From contig CM055750.1 of the NCBI GenBank assembly GCA_029465975.1, forward strand, positions 953,586 through 1,017,585: a stretch of 64,000 nt of DNA, given 5' to 3'. Each line of letters opens with the position of its first letter. The stretch's first letter is position 1. A model generated the notes under the pieces. It saw only the letters and a list, made by a program, of their open reading frames with translations. It was not told the origin of the DNA and ran no database searches. Source of the stretch: Dallia pectoralis (taxonomy: Eukaryota > Chordata > Actinopteri > Esociformes > Umbridae). Positions 42,444 to 54,405 of the stretch are shown here, piece by piece. The position numbers were made by a program, and so were the translations under genes.

Positions 42444-42565
42444 TACACAATGCTGTCATTTTTAATTAGAGCGAAAACAGGACCAAAATGAGCCATCCAT
42501 GTAAACGGACTTTGCATGACAATCTAGTCAGTTACCATCTACAGTGATACTGCAGCAGAACATGG

Positions 42566-43195
42566 GTGACATGGATCAACTGAACACAGATCCCTCTGTA
42601 ACATGGATCAACTGAACACAGATCCCTCTGTGACATGGATCAACAGAACACAGACCCCTCTGTAACATGGATCAACTGAACACAGACCCCTCTGTAACAT
42701 GGATCAACAGAACACAGACCCCTCTGTAACATGGATCAACTGAACACAGATCCCTCTGTAACATGGATCAACAGAACACAGATCCCTCTGTAACATGGAT
42801 CAACTGAACACAGATCCCTCTGTAACATGGATCAACTGAACACAGACCCCTCTGTGACATGGATCAACAGAACACAGACCCCTCTGTAACATGGATCAAC
42901 AGAACACAGACCCCTCTGTAACATGGATCAACTGAACACAGATCCCTCTGTGACATGGATCAACTGAACACAGACCCCTCTGTAACATGGATCAACAGAA
43001 CACAGACCCCTCTGTAACATGGATCAACAGAACACAGACCACTCTGTGACATGGATCAACAGAACACAGACCCCTCTGTAACATGGATCAACAGAACACA
43101 GACCCCTCTGTAACATGGATCAACAGAACACAGACCCCTCTGTGACATGGATCAACAGAACACAGATCCCTCTGTGACATGGATCAATAAAACAT
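42566..43195. repeat. 32-bp minisatellite
   Basis: About 20 copies of a 32-bp unit, TGTAACATGGATCAACAGAA followed by CACAGACCCCTC. CAACTG or CAACAG and GATCCC or GACCCC variants are shuffled. Confidence 0.95.
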
Positions 43196-44636
43196 GTATG
43201 TAACATGGATCGAGTTCAATATGAGCCTGAGATATTGTGTTCATATCTGTACAGGTGAAATAATGTTCTTAGTCATCATTATCCAGGAAACACACAACTG
43301 ATGGCTCCACCTTACTGTGACAAACATGCAGGTTTTCCACCAATCACTTAATTGTTTCCAGACTATGATTATAATACTCAATTGGTCGATTAGCATTAAT
43401 TAAATCTAGAACATTGCATCTTGACCTGTTTAGGCTAGAGACAACAACAATGACATGTTTTACATGGTTTGGCAATAGTAACTACCTACATTTAAGATGT
43501 TCGCTGGCACGCCCACCACATATCTTCTAGTTGCGATTAAATCTTTTCCCAGTAATGTAATTAGACTGCACACAAGGTTCCCAAAGGACCTTTGTCCAAA
43601 TCGGTAAATGAGAAATAATGTAAATAACGGTGATTTAACATTTTCTCAGATTTGTGAGAAGCACATTTCGATGGGCTGGCGTTTGACCTTTCATAATTAA
43701 GACAGTGATTGGGGTGTTGACGAAAATAGAAAAACTTCACTGCTATTATTTTGCTTTGTGTAGATAATAATGTATTATTTATAGGCTACATGTACATAAA
43801 TAGTGCACCTTATCAACATGACTATGAATAGCCAGCCATATCAGCTGTACCTGCCAATGTTATCTGAAGCTTCATGTAAGTTATGTAATATAAGGAATAT
43901 CATCTCATTAATGCTCTCATAAAGGCTCTCAGAACATAGTTGTGGTTTTCAAAGGATTAAAGCGAGACGTGGCTAAAGTCACAACTGTGTGGCATGACAC
44001 GCCTGCTCAGTGAGGTTTTGACATGTTCATAGCTCTGTCCGTAGTCTATCTGAATGAACACATCTTAAACACAACATTTCTGTGTCTTAAACAAAAAAAA
44101 TATAGCAAATAACTGAATTTAATTGTGGTTCTAATTAAAAGATAACAGAAATTTGAAAGTCAACATCAGTATGTAAAAAATGGCATTGTTGAAAAGTTGT
44201 ATAAAATCTATAAATACGCTATTAATTTTAAAGTTAAAAACATTCAGTGGTCCACTTGGTGATGTAAATAATCTTGTTTCTGGTAACACTCTAGCCAAGC
44301 AGACGATAGGTAGATGTCACATGGTTGCTAAGCAACGTAAACCACAATGCATTGTTTCATTTCATATTGGCATAACACTTTTTGGGATACATTTATGTAT
44401 TCATATTTCATCTCATTCCTAATATACAGTATATTCTGTTTCTCGTTTCTTTCTATTGGGCTTTTATTTACCAATAAAAACGTCTGAAGTTTTCAGTTAA
44501 ACATCTTTTCCAAGATCTGAGTAGAAATGGCAGCTTGGTAAACAGAAATCTGGGTCTCCACCTCTTCCAAAAAGAAGTAAAAAAAGACTAGTTCTGGAAC
44601 GAGTGGAGTATTGAGTTGTGGACTGAGTTGGATTGA
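43196..44636. other. unique AT-rich sequence, no gene recognised
   Basis: Ordinary non-coding composition. An 80-residue plus frame at 44180-44422 has no recognisable domain and no splice context. Confidence 0.55.
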
Positions 44637-45472
44637 CCTAAATAGAGCAGTGTGTGCTTGTGTTTGTCTGTGGGCGTGACCTAAATAGGGCTTGTATTTG
44701 TCTCTGGGGGTGACCTAAATAGGGCTTGTGTTTGTCTGTGGGCGTGACCTAAATATGGCAGAATGTGCTTGTGTTTGTCTGTGGGCGTGACCTAAATACG
44801 GCAGTATGTGCTTGTGTTTGTCTGTGGGCGTGACCTAAATAGGGCAGTATGTGCTTGTGTTTGTCTGTGGGCTTGACCTAAATACGGCAGTGTGTGCTTG
44901 TGTTTGTCTGTGGGCGTGACCTGAATAGAGCAGTATGTGCTTGTGTTTGTCTGTGGGCGTGACCTAAATAGGGCAGTGTGTGCTTGTGTTTGTTTGTGGG
45001 CGTGACCTAAATAGGGCTTGTGATTGTCTGTGGGCGTGACCTAAATAGGGCAGTATGTGCTTATGCTAGTCTGTGGGCGTGACCTGAATAGGGCTTGTGT
45101 TTGTCTGTGGGCGTGACCTAAATAGGGCAGTATGTGCTTATGCTAGTCTGAGGGCGTGACCTAAATAGGGCAGTATGTGCTTATGCTAGTCTGAGGGCGT
45201 GACCTGAATAGGGCAGTATGTGCTTATGCTAGTCTGAGGGCGTGACCTGAATAGGGCAGCATGTGCTTATGCTAGTCTGTGGGCGTGACCTAAATAGGGC
45301 AGTATGTGCTTATGCTAGTCTGAGGGCGTGACCTGAATAGGGCAGTATGTGCTTATGCTAGTCTGTGGGCGTGACCTAAATAGGGCAGTATGTGCTTATG
45401 CTAGTCTGTGGGCGTGACCTGAATAGGGCAGTATGTGCTTATGCTAGTCTGTGGACGTGACCTAAATATGGA
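44637..45472. repeat. 41-bp minisatellite
   Basis: About 20 copies of a 41-bp unit (GTGTGCTTGTGTTTGTCTGT, then GGGCGTGACCTAAATAGGGCA). A second unit type with TTATGCTAGTCTG takes over in the right half. A few units are shortened to about 30 bp. Confidence 0.94.
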
Positions 45473-45914
45473 GGCATTTGATCCTAAACAGATGATTTTG
45501 GTTCCCTATTTGCCCTGAATGTTAGTTTATCATTAGCCAATAGGGAAACACCAAACATGAATTATACCCACTCACTCAACCAACCCACCAACTGTCTAGC
45601 CAGTCATCTGGCAATTTAGAAGGTTTTTTCATACTTCATTATTTCACTGACAACCACGTCTTTTACAGTTAATAAAGTGATGGCACACGAACCGCGAGAC
45701 AAAACTCGACGGACGGGTGAAAAGGGAGAATAGAAAGAAAGACTATCGAAATGGTTCCTTTAACGCAGAGAAGAATAAGAGGTGAGGGAAATGAAATACA
45801 TGGGAGTGGTTTTCATATTCTGCATGAAGTTAGAGTCTGTAAACTGGTCAGTTCTTAGATAATTTTAATGTCTGACAAATTGGACAGTGGTTGGATAACA
45901 GCATAGTGCTGAGG
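45473..45914. other. unique sequence
   Basis: No gene or element recognised. Confidence 0.5.
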
Positions 45915-46063
45915 GTGTGTGTGTGTGTGTCTGTGTGTGTCTGTGTGTGCCGGTGTGTGTGTGTGTGCGTGTGTGTCTGTGTGTGTCTGTGTGTGTGTCT
46001 GTGTGTGTCTGTGTGTGTGCCGGTGTGTGTCTGTGTGTGTCTGCCGGTGTGTGTGTGTGTGTC
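45915..46063. repeat. (GT)n with GTCT and GCCG interruptions
   Basis: Imperfect GTGTGTCTGTGTGTGCCGGT-type tract of about 150 bp. Confidence 0.94.
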
Positions 46064-46990
46064 CATTCGGTATGCAGTATCAGTAAAGTTCTGAGTACCT
46101 TTGTTTTATTTATTCCTCTCACTTTCACAAACTTCAAATACACGTACTCACCTAACATTATTATATATCCTCTTCAAAACACTTAATGAATCCTTTATAA
46201 TCCTGGGTTGTTTAATGTGTAGGTGCGTGGCTTTTGTGCACCTGTGATATGTGAAGTTGAAATTGTGTATAAATATTGGATTTTAAAAGCCTGTAGTATT
46301 GAGTTAAATCCCCTTTAATATAGACCATATGGAGAATTCCAGGAATATTTTTTATAAAAATAATATTTTACTAAAGTGTAAAAAGTATTTCATTTCCAAA
46401 GATCATTATTTCATGTGATTTAGTGAACAGTTGATGGATAACCAGGTTGACTCATCTTATCTATCCTGGTGTTGATTGCAACCTAACTGACGGAATGTGG
46501 GCGGGAGTTACAGATGACAGGCTCCTTTTTGGCTGTTAACTTGAGCTTCTGAATGCCAAGGGGAAGATCTGAGCTAGCCTGTAACTTCCTGCAGATGTTC
46601 AAACCATGTATGTTACATAGGAATGAATCTAGCTGATCTCCATATTCTGATATCTATAGAACGTTAATCTATAGTTTTTCTATTAGAGGAACATAACATG
46701 ATATGTCAGTGATCAACTTCCTCCTCTACTGCGAGAAATCCAAGTTTCTGCATATTTACTATAAATCATGAAAATGCTAATGATTCTGGCTGATGAAGAA
46801 ACATTACATGATTATTGTATTATGAGTATTTTAATTTTTTGCTATTTTCAGATATTTTATTTTATAGGGAAAACATGTTTATTATTAAAATACAATGTAG
46901 TTATGCCTCTAAAATATATATATATATATATTAATTATTATTATTACCAAGTGTCACGAGTAGTGAATATTAGGTTCCCACTCCGGGGAT
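46064..46990. other. unique AT-rich sequence
   Basis: No gene recognised. A short (AT)n run is at about 46915-46931. Confidence 0.55.
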
Positions 46991-46995
46991 TTTAG

Positions 46996-48058
46996 TGGGG
47001 GGAGAGGAGGTGAGAGGAGAGGAGGTGAGAGGAGAGGAGGGGAGAGGAGAGGAGGTGAGAGGAGAGGAGGTGAGAGGAGAGGAGGTGAGAGGAGAGGAGG
47101 TGAGAGAGGGGAGAAGAGGAGCTGAGAGGAGAGGAGGTGAGCGAGGGGAGGTGAGAGGAGAGGAGGTGAGAGAGGGGAGGTGAGAGGAGAGGAGGTGAGA
47201 GGAGAGGAGGTGAGAGGAGAGGAGGTGAGAGGAGAGGAGGTGAGAGGAGAGGAGCTGAGAGGAGAGGAGGTGAGAGGAGCTGAGAGGAGAGGAGGTGAGA
47301 GAGGGGAGAAGAGGAGCTGAGAGAAGAGGAGCTGAGAGGAGCTGAGAGGAGAGGAGGTGAGAGGAGAGGAGGTGAGAGGAGAGGGGCTGAGAGGAGAGGA
47401 GCTGAGAGAGGAGAGTAGAGGAGCTGAGAGGAGAGGAGGTGAGAGGAGAGGAGGTGAGAGGAGAGGAGAGGAGGTGAGAGGAGAGGAGGTGAGAGGAGAG
47501 GAGGTGAGAGGAGCTGAGAGGAGAGGAGCTGAGAGAGGAGAGAAGAGGAGCTGAGAAGAGAGGAGGTGAGAGGAGAGGAGGTGAGAGGAGAGGAGGTGAG
47601 AGGAGAGGAGGTGAGAGGAGAGGAGGTGAGAGGAGAGGAGGGGAGAGGAGAGGAGGTGAGAGGAGAGGAGGTGAGAGGAGAGGAGCTGAGAGGAGAGGAG
47701 CTGAGAGAGGAGTGAAGAGGAGCTGAGAAGAGAGGAGGTGAGAGGAGAGGAGGTGAGAGGAGAGGAGGTGAGAGGAGAAGAGCTGAGAGAGGAGAGAAGA
47801 GGAGCTGAGAAGAGAGGAGGTGAGAGGAGAGGAGGTGAGAGGAGAGGAGGTGAGAGGAGAGGAGGTGAGAGGAGAGGAGGTGAGAGGAGAGGAGGTGAGA
47901 GGAGAGGAGCTGAGAGAGGAGAGAAGAGGAGCTGAGAAGAGAGGAGGTGAGAGGAGAGGAGCTGAGAGGAGGTGAGAGAGGAGGTGAGAGGAGAGGAGCT
48001 GAGAGAGGAGAGAAGACGAGCTGAGAAGAGAGGAGGTGAGAGGAGAGGAGGTGAGAGA
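46996..48058. repeat. 15-bp purine-rich minisatellite
   Basis: About 1.06 kb of GAGGTGAGAGGAGAG units with GAGCTGAGAGAGGAGAGAAG interruptions recurring every 150-250 bp. The plus strand is almost entirely purine apart from one T, or CT, per unit. Open frames on both strands are artefacts. Confidence 0.95.
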
Positions 48059-48164
48059 GGAAAGATCAAGGAGAAGGGAGAGAAGAAGTCAGAGGGAAGA
48101 GATTTAATGGAAATATAGGAGATTAATGATTAAGAAAGCAGCAAGATAATTGAAATTACTACAC

Positions 48165-48696
48165 TGTAGTTTAGTGGAGAACATCTAAACCAGAGCTCTC
48201 CTCACAAATAAATATATTATAATTAATAAATTACTACACTGTAGTTTAGTGGAGAACATCTAAACCAGAGCTCTCCTCACAAATAAATATATTATAATTA
48301 ATAAATTACTACACTGTAGTTTAGTGGAGAACATCTAAACCAGAGCTCTCCTCACAAATAAATATATTATAATTAATACATGACTACACAGGCAGTTTAG
48401 TGGAGAACATCTAAACCAGAGCTCTCCTCACAAATAAATATATTATAATAAATAAATTACTACACTGTAGTTTAGTGGAAAACATCTAAACCAGAGCTCT
48501 CCTCACAAATAAATATATTATAATTAATAAATTACTACACTGTAGTTTAGTGGAGAACATCTAAACCAGAGCTCTCCTCACAAATAAATATATTATAATA
48601 AATAAATTACTACACTGTAGTTTAGTGGAAAACATCTAAACCAGAGCTCTCCTCACAAATAAATATATTATAATTAATAAATTACTACACTGTAGT
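48165..48696. repeat. 74-bp satellite, left part (interrupted by LTR element)
   Basis: About seven copies of a 74-bp unit (TAGTTTAGTGGAGAACATCT, then AAACCAGAGCTCTCCTCACA, then AATAAATATATTATAA). The last unit is cut at GTAGT by the LTR element and resumes at 53237. Confidence 0.95.
48692..48696. repeat. target site duplication GTAGT (left copy)
   Basis: GTAGT directly before the 5' LTR is repeated at 53237-53241 directly after the 3' LTR. The uninterrupted satellite unit has a single GTAGT at this place, so this is a 5-bp duplication made on insertion. Confidence 0.9.
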
Positions 48697-49254
48697 TGTC
48701 ATGGTTCACAGGTGTTCCCGTGTGTTCCTGTGTCGTGGTGTGCTTGTTTGTCTCCATCTTGTGGGTGTTCATAGGGTTTCATCATTACCTTAATTTTCCC
48801 GCCCTTTTTCTCACCTGTTGCTTGTTAGTCCTCGTTATGTGTAGTATTTAGTCTTCCCTGTTATCCTGTGTGTTTGTCGGGTCATTGTCTGGTTAAGGTA
48901 CGTGGTTTCTGTTTCTGGTCTGTGTTAATTCTATGATTGTTAGTTCTTTGTGTGTAGGAATGTTTCGTGTCTGTGTTTATTCCTAGGCTGGTTATTTCGT
49001 TATGTGTTTGTAGGAATCTTTTGTGTCAATGTTTTCCTGTGCTGGTTAGTTTTGTCTTTGGTAGGGTGGAGTAGAGGTAGGCCGGTATTTTAGGGGATGT
49101 GATCTGTGTCTGTTCTGATGTTTTGTTTCTGTTGTCTGGTTAAGTTCTCGTTTCTTGTGCCTGTTCCTGCCTGGATGAGAATAAAAACCCTTTATTGGAA
49201 AAGCTTCTCCGCGATTGTGTCTACTCCTTGGGATCTGCATGGCAGACCCTGACA
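48697..49254 (+). repeat. 5' LTR
   Basis: 558 bp, begins TGTCA and ends TGACA (short inverted ends). An AATAAA at 49180-49185 is the likely polyadenylation signal, with a GT-rich stretch just after it. Confidence 0.95.
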
Positions 49255-49256
49255 GA

Positions 49257-52200
49257 ATGACCCGACCCGCTATGACACAGCGGAGAAAGAAGAGCTGTCC
49301 GTCCACTTACGGACAGTCTCCGGAGTTCCCTGAATGTTTTCGCCGGTGCGCGATCCGGCGCGGACCGCCCCTCCCTCCTCGAACATCCACTCCGCCAGCT
49401 ATCTGGTTACCGGCGGACTACGCAGCATTGCGTGAGTGGAGAGAGTCACTCCGCAGCGAGGATGAGGAGTATCTGGAGGGGGAGTACGGCTGGGAGCCCT
49501 ATGGTGCTGAGGACTCCGAGTCTGAGGACGAGTCCGAGGAGGAGGAGTACATGGAGGGGAGGTTTCGCTGGGATCCTTTCACCCTCCAGCTGATTCCTGT
49601 CTCACCTTCCTCGTTTCTGCCCTCCACCTCACCACCCCTGAGAGCTGCTCGGCAGCACGAGATGGCTGCCGCCCCGCAGCTCAAGATGGCTGCCGCCCCG
49701 CAGCACAAAATGGCTGCCGCCCCGCAGCACAAGATGGCTGCCGCCCCGCAGCACAAGATGGCTGCCGCCCCGCAGCACAAGATGGCTGCCGCCCCGCAGC
49801 ACAAGATGGCTGCCGCCCCGCAGCACAAGATGGCGGCCGCCCCGCAGCACAAGATGGCTGCCGCCCCGCAGCACAAGATGGCTGCCGCCCCGCAGCACAA
49901 GATGGCTGCCGCCCCGCAGCACAAGATGACTGCCGCCCCGCAGCACAGGATGGCTGCCGCCCCGCAGCACAGGATGGCTGCCGCCCCGCAGCACAGGATG
50001 GCTGCCGCCCCGCAGCACAGGATGGCTGCCGCCCCGCAGCACAGGATGGCTGCCGCCCCGCAGCTCAAGATGGCTGACCAGGCTCAAGCGGCGAAAAGGA
50101 CAGGGGAGGTCTCACTGCTGGACAGTGGTGAGGACCTTGAGTGTTCAGATGAGGAGGACATTGATGATGACCCTCCTCCTTTGGAAGACACCAGAGGTGG
50201 AGGGAAGAAGCTACTGCCTGAGCCTGTCCCCGTGTCCTTGCCTGAGCCTGTCCCCGTGTCCTTGCCTGAGCCTGTCCCCGTGTCCTTGCCTGAGTCTGTC
50301 CCCGTGTCCTTGCCTGAGCCTGACCCCGTGTCCTTGCCTGAGCCTGTCCCCGTGTCCTTGCCTGAGCCTGTCCCCGTGCCCTTGCCTGAGCCTGTCCCCG
50401 TGCCCTTGCCTGAGCCTGTCCCCGTGCCCTTGCCTGAGCCTGTCCCCGTGCCCTTGCCTGAGCCTGTCCCCGTGCCCTTGCCTGAGCCTGTCCCCGTGCC
50501 CTTGCCTGAGCCTGTCCCCGTGCCCTTGCCTGAGCCTGTCCCCGTGCCCTTGCCTGAGCCTGTCCCCGTGTCCTTGCCTGAGCCTGTCCCCGTTTCCGTC
50601 CCAGAGTCTGTCCCCGTGTCCGTCCCAGAGTCTGTCCCCGTGGCGGTCCCCGTGGCTGTCCCGGTCCCCGAGCTCACTCCAGCCCCAGAGCTCACTCCAG
50701 CCCCCGAGCTCACTCCAGCCCCCGAGCTCACTCCAGCCCCGAGCTCACTCCAGCCCCGAGCTCACTCCAGCCCCGAGCTCACTCCAGCCCCGAGCTCACT
50801 CCAGCCCCGAGCTCACTCCAGCCCCGAGCTCACTCCAGCCCCGAGCTCACTCCAGCCCCCGAGCTCACTCCAGCCCCAGAGCTCACTCCAGCCCCAGAGC
50901 TCACTCCAGCCCCAGAGCTCACTCCAGCCCCAGAGCTCACTCCAGCCCCAGAGCTCACTCCAGCCCCAGAGCTCACTCCAGCCCCAGAGCTCACTCCAGA
51001 CCCCGAGCTCACTTCAGACCCCTTGTCGGAGTCTGTCCCCCTGCCTGACTCCAGTCCTGTCCCCCTGCCTGACTCCAGTCCTGTCCCCCTGCCTGACTCC
51101 CGTCCTGTCCCCCTGCCTGACCCCAGTCCGGTCCCCCGTCCTGTTCTCGAGCCCCGTCCTATGCCCGAGGCCGTCATCCTGGCCGGGACAGTTCCCGGGC
51201 CAAGGACTGTTGCCGGGCCAAAACCAGTTCCGGCACGGCCACCTGAACCGTGTCCTCCGGCACGACCACCTGAACCGTGTCCTCCGGCACGGCCACCTGA
51301 ACCGTGTCCTCCGGCGCGGCCACCTGAACCGTGTCCTCCGGCGCTGTCTCCTGACCCGTGTCCTCCGGCGCTGCCTCCTGACCCGTGTCCTCCGGCGCTG
51401 CCTCCTGACCCGTGTCCTCCGGCGCTGCCTCCTGACCCGTGTCCTCCGGCGCTGCCTCCTGACCCGTGTCCTCCGGCGCTGCCTCCTGACCCGTGTCCTC
51501 CGGCGCTGCCTCCTGACCCGTGTCCTCCGGCGCTGCCTCCTGACCCGTCTCCTCCGGCCCTGCCTCCTGACCCGTCTCCTCCGGCCCTGCCTCCTGACCC
51601 GTCTCCTCCGGCCCTGCCTCCTGACCCGTCTCCTCCGGCGCTGCCTCCTGACCCGTCTCCTCCGGCGCTGCCTCCTGACCCGTCTCCTCCGGCGCTGCCT
51701 CCTGACCCGTCTCCTCCGGCGCTGCCTCCTGACCCGTCTCCTCCGGCCCTGCCTCCTGACCCGTCTCCTCCGGCCCTGCCTCCTGACCCGTCTCCTCCGG
51801 CACTGCCTCCTGACCCGTCTCCTCCGGCACTGCCTCCTGACCCGTCTCCTCCGGCACTGCCTCCTGACCCGTCTCCTCCGGCACTGCCTCCTGACCCGTC
51901 TCCTCCGGCACTGCCTCCTGACCCGTCTCCTCCGGCACTGCCTCCTGACCCGTATCTGCCTGGTCGACCTCCAGACCTGCACCCTCCTGTCCGGCCTCCA
52001 GACCTGCACCCGCCTGTCCGGCCGCCAGACCTGCACCCGCCTGTCCGGCCGCCAGACCTGCACCCGCCTGTCCGGCCTCCAGACCTGCACCCTCCTGTCC
52101 GGCCTCCAGACCTGCACCCTCCTGATCTGCCTCCTGACCCGCTCCCGCCGGGTAGACCTCCTGACCCGCTCCCGCCGGGTAGACCTCCTGACCCGCTCCC

Positions 52201-52516
52201 GCCGGGTAGACCACCTGACCCGCTCCCGCCGGGTAGACCACCTGACCCGCCGTCCTTGCCTGGCCGGTCGCCCGAGCTGTCCTTGCCTGTCCGGCCTCCT
52301 GACCCTCATCCGTCCTTCCGGACCTCTGCTCCGCCTACGCCTGTCCGGCCCCCTGACCCGCATCCGCCCGTCCTGTCCTCTGCCCCGCCTCAGCCGTTAC
52401 GGCCTCCTGACCCGCATCCGCCCGGCCGGGTCTCTGCTCCGCCCCCTCCGGTCCGGCCTCCTGACTCTGTGTCTTGCTGGCACTGTCCTCTAGGCCTCCG
52501 CTTGCCCCCGGAGTAA
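49257..52516 (+). CDS. repeat-built proline-rich reading frame of the LTR element, frameshifted
   Basis: Starts at ATG 49257, two bases inside the element interior (an in-frame ATG at 49239 lies in the LTR). The unique N-terminal part of about 140 codons is basic, then strongly acidic (EDSESEDESEEEEYMEG). It is followed by nested in-frame tandem repeats: 24-bp units encoding MAAAPQHK (49663-50075), 24-bp units encoding EPVPVSLP or EPVPVPLP (50218-50590), and ELTPAP (50668-51010). After that come PDSSPVPL, 27-bp PPDPCPPAL, RPPDLHPPV and PPDPLPPGR blocks. In the ELTPAP part many units are 17 instead of 18 bp, so the frame slips. The original frame ends RLPPE at TAA 52514-52516, while the literal frame runs to 52493. 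The repeats lack stops in all frames. There is no retroviral domain that I recognise; a gag-like origin for the N-terminus is only a guess. It could be wholly untranslated. Confidence 0.45.
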
Positions 52517-52665
52517 CTGCACTATTCCCTTGACTCTGTCCCCGTTCCAGGTTTTTTGTTTCTCGCCTCCATCCCACCCCACCTCCTCTGCCGCCTCCCC
52601 GCTGCAATTCGTAGCCGGGGTTTTAGTTTATTTTTTATTTTTTGGCGCTTCTGGAGCCGCGCCTT

Positions 52666-52675
52666 GAGGGGGGGG
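52666..52675 (+). promoter_or_regulatory. polypurine tract
   Basis: GAGGGGGGGG three bases before the 3' LTR, the position expected for the plus-strand primer of reverse transcription. Confidence 0.75.
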
Positions 52676-52678
52676 TAC

Positions 52679-53236
52679 TGTCATGGTTCACAGGTGTTCC
52701 CGTGTGTTCCTGTGTCGTGGTGTGCTTGTTTGTCTCCATCTTGTGGGTGTTTATAGGGTTTCATCATTACCTTAATTTTCCCGCCCTTTTTCTCACCTGT
52801 TGCTTGTTAGTCCTCGTTATGTGTAGTATTTAGTCTTCCCTGTTATCCTGTGTGTTTGTCGGGTCATTGTCTGGTTAAGGTACGTGGTTTCTGTTTCTGG
52901 TCTGTGTTAATTCTATGATTGTTAGTTCTTTGTGTGTAGGAATGTTTCGTGTCTGTGTTTATTCCTAGGCTGGTTATTTCGTTATGTGTTTGTAGGAATC
53001 TTTTGTGTCAATGTTTTCCTGTGCTGGTTAGTTTTGTCTTTGGTAGGGTGGAGTAGAGGTAGGCCGGTATTTTAGGGGATGTGATCTGTGTCTGTTCTGA
53101 TGTTTTGTTTCTGTTGTCTGGTTAAGTTCTCGTTTCTTGTGCCTGTTCCTGCCTGGATGAGAATAAAAACCCTTTATTGGAAAAGCTTCTCCGCGATTGT
53201 GTCTACTCCTTGGGATCTGCATGGCAGACCCTGACA
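52679..53236 (+). repeat. 3' LTR
   Basis: 558 bp, colinear with the 5' LTR at an offset of 3,982 and identical except T for C at 52752. It is followed by target duplication GTAGT at 53237-53241. Confidence 0.95.
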
Positions 53237-54340
53237 GTAGTTTAGTGGAGAACATCTAAACCAGAGCTCTCCTCACAAATAAATATATTATAATAAATAA
53301 ATTACTACACTGTAGTTTAGTGGAGAAAATCTAAACCAGAGCTCTCCTTACAAATAAATATATTATAATTAATAAATTACTACACGAGCAGTTTAGTGGA
53401 GAACATCTAAACCAGAGCTCTCCTCACAAATAAATATATTATAATAAATAAATTACTACACGAGCAGTTTAGTGGAGAACATCTAAACCAGAGCTCTCCT
53501 CACAAATAAATATATTATAATAAATAAATTACTACAAGAGCAGTTTAGTGGAGAACATCTAAACCAGAGCTCTCCTCACAAATAAATATATTATAATAAA
53601 TAAATTACTACAAGAGCAGTTTAGTGGAGAACATCTAAACCAGAGCTCTCCTTACAAATAAATATATTATAATGAATACATGACTACACAGGCAGTTTAG
53701 TGGAGAACATCTAAACCAGAGCTCTCCTCACAAATAAATATATTATAATAAATAAATTACTACACGAGCAGTTTAGTGGAGAACATCTAAACCAGAGCTC
53801 TCCTTACAAATAAATATATTATAATGAATAAATGACTACACAGGCAGTTTAGTGGAGAACATCTAAACCAGAGCTCTCCTCACAAATAAATATATTATAA
53901 TAAATAAATTACTACACTGTAGTTTAGTGGAGAACATCTAAACCAGAGCTCTCCTCACAAATAAATATATTATAATGAATACATGACTACACAGGCAGTT
54001 TAGTGGAGAACATCTAAACCAGAGCTCTCCTCACAAATAAATATATTATAATAAATAAATTACTACACGAGCAGTTTAGTGGAGAACATCTAAACCAGAG
54101 CTCTCCTCACAAATAAATAAATTACTACACGAGCAGTTTAGTGGAGAACATCTAAACCAGAGCTCTCCTCACAAATAAATATATTATAATGAATAAATGA
54201 CTACACAGGCAGTTTAGTGGAGAACATCTAAACCAGAGCTCTCCTCACAAATAAATATATTATAATGAATAAATTACTACACGAGTCGAGCAGTTTAGTG
54301 GAGAACATCTAAACCAGAGCTCTCCTCACAAATAAATATA
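53237..54340. repeat. 74-bp satellite, right part
   Basis: About 15 further copies of the same 74-bp unit. Here CACTGTAGTTT is often replaced by CACGAGCAGTTT or CACAGGCAGTTT, giving a mixture of two or three monomer types. One unit near 54110 lacks the ATATATTATAATAA part. Confidence 0.95.
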
Positions 54341-54405
54341 TTTATATCCACACAGTGGTACTTTCAGGGATTTAGCCCCAGATGAAACTGGCTGGTCCTG
54401 ACATG

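Larger units (their letters stand above)
48697..53236 (+). mobile_element. non-autonomous LTR retrotransposon, young, inserted in a satellite
   Basis: 4,540-bp element with two 558-bp direct LTRs starting TGTCATGG and ending CCTGACA, a 5-bp target duplication GTAGT and a purine tract before the 3' LTR. The LTRs differ at one position that I can see (C at 48770, T at 52752), so the insertion is recent. The 3.4-kb interior has no protease, reverse transcriptase, RNase H or integrase motif. It holds one long repeat-rich frame instead. TG...CA ends, a 5-bp duplication and a G-run next to the LTR are seen in teleost Ty3/Gypsy elements, so a Gypsy-derived passenger is my inference. It would need proteins from an autonomous relative. 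I could not identify a clear tRNA primer-binding site after 49254. Confidence 0.93.

Noticed and set aside
51014..52363. 449-residue minus-strand arginine-rich frame inside the LTR element
   Set aside because: Mirror of the proline-rich plus-strand repeats. It exists only because CCTCCTGACCC-type units lack stops on the complement.
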